DNA of 64,000 bases from Gari tellinella (taxonomy: Eukaryota; Mollusca; Bivalvia; Cardiida; Psammobiidae), in contig OV277871.1 of assembly GCA_922989275.2 (NCBI GenBank), positions 63,943,848 to 64,007,847 of the forward strand, given 5' to 3'. How positions within the stretch are numbered: the first letter of the stretch is position 1; each line of letters begins with the position of its first letter. A program made the position numbers and the translations under genes. Below the pieces are notes generated by a model, which saw nothing but the letters and a program-made list of their open reading frames with translations, ran no database searches and had not been told where the DNA came from. Below, one piece after another: positions 61,822 through 64,000 of the stretch.

Positions 61822-62730
61822 CTAGATATAGACATAGTAAACCAATTCATGTCTGAATGTTTGTCTACCTACCCTTTCAAAACCAAGACATCATCTAGAT
61901 GTACTTTTTTATTGATCAAGTTTAGATTTAATTTTTTGTTTTGTCTGTTAACGCCCGTTTCTGTCATCGTTAAAACAAGATGGTTTCGTTTAATGCCAAA
62001 TGCTTAAACATTAAACGAAATTGCTAAAGTGGAAGCCCCAATGAAGAAACAATGGCATAAAATATATGAGACAGAATCTGACAAAGACAAATATGAAACT
62101 TCTGACTAAGGCACAAAATTGCAGGCAAATACAAAATGGGTAACAAAATCATTGTGTTATTGTTGTTCGTCCATCGCTATGGGAATATGACCCCAACTTC
62201 AAGTTGTTGAGTTTCTGGGACAAAAGAGTGTGGAAGATTCTTCGCGAGTTATCCTCACTCTAAACTAATTCACGCGCATGTTACAACTTCAAGTATGGTT
62301 TTTTTGTACAAAATCATATAAATACGATAACAGGCAGATCCAAAGGAAAGAATTCGAACAGAGAGAGAAACAAGTACATGTACTTAACAAAATTTACAGA
62401 TTAGACATAGAACCCCAGATAAGGAGGGCATTTCAAAAAGAAAAATCCTTATGCATCCACTAAACCCTATTATATGACTACTCCTTGGAATTGTCACTTT
62501 TCTATTGGTCCAATTAGTAGCCGTATTATAGGGCTGAAGGAGTTATGCTGAAAATTTCATCCCTTAAATTTTCTTGGGGGTATTTATAATCTTTTTGGAC
62601 TCTTCTAGGACAGGTATTTTGAACCAGTCTACTGTTTTTTATTATCCGAATTTACCGTTGTCGTCTGCCGGTTTTTTCTCAACATTACATACTAGTGGAC
62701 ATATGACAGAAGGAATAGAATGGCGAGTGA

Positions 62731-62795
62731 CAAAAAGCTTGAATCAAGATCAGACGCCGCGTAACGCGGTGTCTGATCTGGATTCAAGCTGTTTG
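62731..62795. repeat. Hairpin of recurring GATCAGACGCCG family
   Basis: The stem GATCAGACGCCGCG / CGCGGTGTCTGATC has a TAA loop and outer arms CTTGAATC/GATTCAAG. The left neighbourhood (62570-62640, GGTATTTTGAACCAGTCTAC) matches the MITE at 55635, so it is a diverged relative. Confidence 0.7.
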
Positions 62796-62833
62796 TAAAT
62801 GTAAGCCAATTCTTAATTTTCCCTCCAGATAAC

Positions 62834-62969
62834 AACTCCTTCTCAACAACACATGATCTCTTTATCTCCCATTTAGATTTGTTGTAGAGAGGTAACACTG
62901 TAACTCCTTCTCAACAACACATGATCTCTTTATCTCCCATTTAGATTTGTTGTAGAGAGGTAACACTGT
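62834..62969. repeat. Two tandem 68 bp copies
   Basis: AACTCCTTCTCAACAACACA opens both copies (62834 and 62902), and they agree base for base by eye through GAGAGGTAACACTGTA. A very recent duplication. Confidence 0.9.
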
Positions 62970-63126
62970 ATATACCATTTTCACGTTGATACGGCTGCAT
63001 GCATAAATTGTGTTTCTCCATGTTGAAAGTATCGGACAAAAACGATATCATACGAAACCGTACCTTTTATCCCTAAAATCTGCTATGGCATGTGGAAAAA
63101 AATCGGTCTATAATACTGGTATCCCC

Positions 63127-64000
63127 TGTATTTGTAAGCTTACCGTATTGACAGTATAGCCCGTGCCAGCCCAGGTAGCAGTTACATCTGTATGTTCCGC
63201 TTAGCTCCTGACATATACCTGTATTTGTAAGCTTACCGTATTGACAGTATAGCCCGTGCCAGCCCAGGTAGCAGTTACATCTGTATGTTCCGCTTAGCTC
63301 CTGACATATACCATTTGTAAGCTTACCGTATTGACAGTATAGCCCGTGTCAGCCCAGGTAGCAGTTACATCTGTATGTTCCGCTTAGCTCCTGACATATA
63401 CCATTTGTAAGCTTACCGTATTGACAGTATAGCCCGTGCCAGCCCAGGTAGCAGTTACATCTGTATGTTCCGCTTAGCTCCTGACATATACCATTTGTAA
63501 GCTTACCGTATTGACAGTATAGCCCGTGCCAGCCCAGGTAGCAGTTACATCTGTATGTTCCGCTTAGCTCCTGACATATACCTGTATTTGTAAGCTTACC
63601 GTATTGACAGTATAGCCCGTGCCAGCCCAGGTAGCAGTTACATCTGTATGTTCCGCTTAACTCCTGACATATACCACTTACCGTATTGACAGTATAGCCC
63701 GTGCCAGCCCAGGTAGCAGTTACATCTGTATGTTCCGCTTAGCTCCTGACATATACCCTGTATTTGTAAGCTTACCGTATTGACAGTATAGCCCGTGCCA
63801 GCCCAGGTAGCAGTTACATCTGTATGTTCCGCTTAGCTCCTGACATATACCTGTATTTGTAAGCTTACCGTATTGACAGTATAGCCCGTGCCAGCCCAGG
63901 TAGCAGTTACATCTGTATGTTCCGCTTAGCTCCTGACATATACCTGTATTTGTAAGCTTACCGTATTGACAGTATAGCCCGTGCCAGCCCAGGTAGCAGT
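63127..64000 (-). repeat. Half-EGF exon minisatellite, 10 copies
   Basis: Copies start near 63141, 63234, 63324, 63414, 63504, 63597, 63679, 63773, 63866 and 63959 (spacing 82-94 bp) and run off the window. On the minus strand each reads GICQELSGTYRC, NCYLGWHGLYCQYG, i.e. cysteines 3-6 of an EGF domain, then the donor-like GGTAAGC. The link between copies is only about 18 bp. Read without splicing, the 93 and 90 bp copies stay open as 31/30-residue repeats. The 82 and 94 bp copies shift frame. The missing cysteines 1-2 must come from sequence beyond the window. Confidence 0.85.

Larger units (their letters stand above)
2264..64000 (-). other. Partial gene locus: giant multi-EGF protein (50 EGF exons)
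   Basis: All EGF exons lie on the minus strand, so transcription runs from the 64 kb end to the 2 kb end. Each complete exon encodes one six-cysteine EGF domain. It opens with AT (completing a GAT codon) after an AG acceptor and ends with a lone G before GT, giving phase 1-1. D-type exons carry the calcium-binding DxDEC start and a Cx[DN]xxxx[YF]xCxC hydroxylation-type motif ([12 protein letters not shown]). The CxNDGTC segment fits the O-fucose consensus between cysteines 2 and 3. Introns are about 0.25-1.8 kb, except where transposons enlarge them. Such domains mediate extracellular protein contacts. The class (fibropellin-, Notch-, fibrillin-like) cannot be decided because both ends are missing. 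Transcription itself is inferred. Confidence 0.85.

Noticed and set aside
63127..64000. CRISPR array
   Set aside because: The long repeat carries nearly the whole unit, there are no variable spacers, and the unit is an EGF exon fragment.

Overview
This window looks like animal genomic DNA, most likely from a bivalve mollusc. It has intron-split exons with GT/AG splice sites, AT-rich introns, TTA microsatellites, degenerate Tc1/mariner transposons and many small inverted-repeat elements. The hairpin repeats with a GATCAGACGCCG core are the kind I associate with bivalves. The species call is an inference from this content. I see no bacterial or viral genes.

The backbone is the middle of one very large gene on the minus strand that encodes an EGF-repeat protein. 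I find 50 complete EGF-like exons between 2264 and 61821. Every one is bounded by AG/GT, and all are symmetrical phase 1-1, so any subset could splice in frame. Forty are 'D-type' (DIDEC start, 120 bp; the outermost is 114 bp) and ten are 'R-type' (DRDEC start, 117 bp). I sort the D exons by sequence and intron flanks into classes a (ICDNDGTC), b, c, d, d' and e. Two decayed exon fragments lie near 49.8 and 50.3 kb. From 63.13 kb to the window end there are ten copies of an 82-94 bp minisatellite made from the 3' half of another EGF exon plus its splice donor. Start codon, signal peptide, membrane anchor and gene ends are outside the window.

Layout from low to high coordinates: (1) 16-32881 holds five tandem units, each opening with the same mariner remnant at the same TA site and followed by R-a-b-c-(d/d')-e exons. 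Units 1 and 3 (type A) and units 2 and 4 (type B) alternate and give a ~12.13 kb higher-order period. Unit 5 is longer and keeps an 8-exon order R-a-b-c-d'-R'-d-e, from which A and B can both be derived by different deletions. (2) 32882-50330 holds unit 6 and older, more diverged R-a-b-c blocks, broken by transposon insertions, including a 1.29 kb long-TIR element and a 3.77 kb DDE element carrying a nested element. (3) 50.3-53.5 kb is exon-free and contains a 132 bp palindrome. (4) 53.5-61.8 kb carries five single, diverged EGF exons between two decayed Tc1-like transposase genes on the plus strand and several MITEs. (5) The half-EGF minisatellite closes the window.

The protein would be an extracellular or membrane-tethered chain of calcium-binding EGF domains. 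The family is unresolved (fibropellin-, Notch- or fibrillin-like). The notable biology is the hierarchical, recent amplification and recombination of EGF exons.
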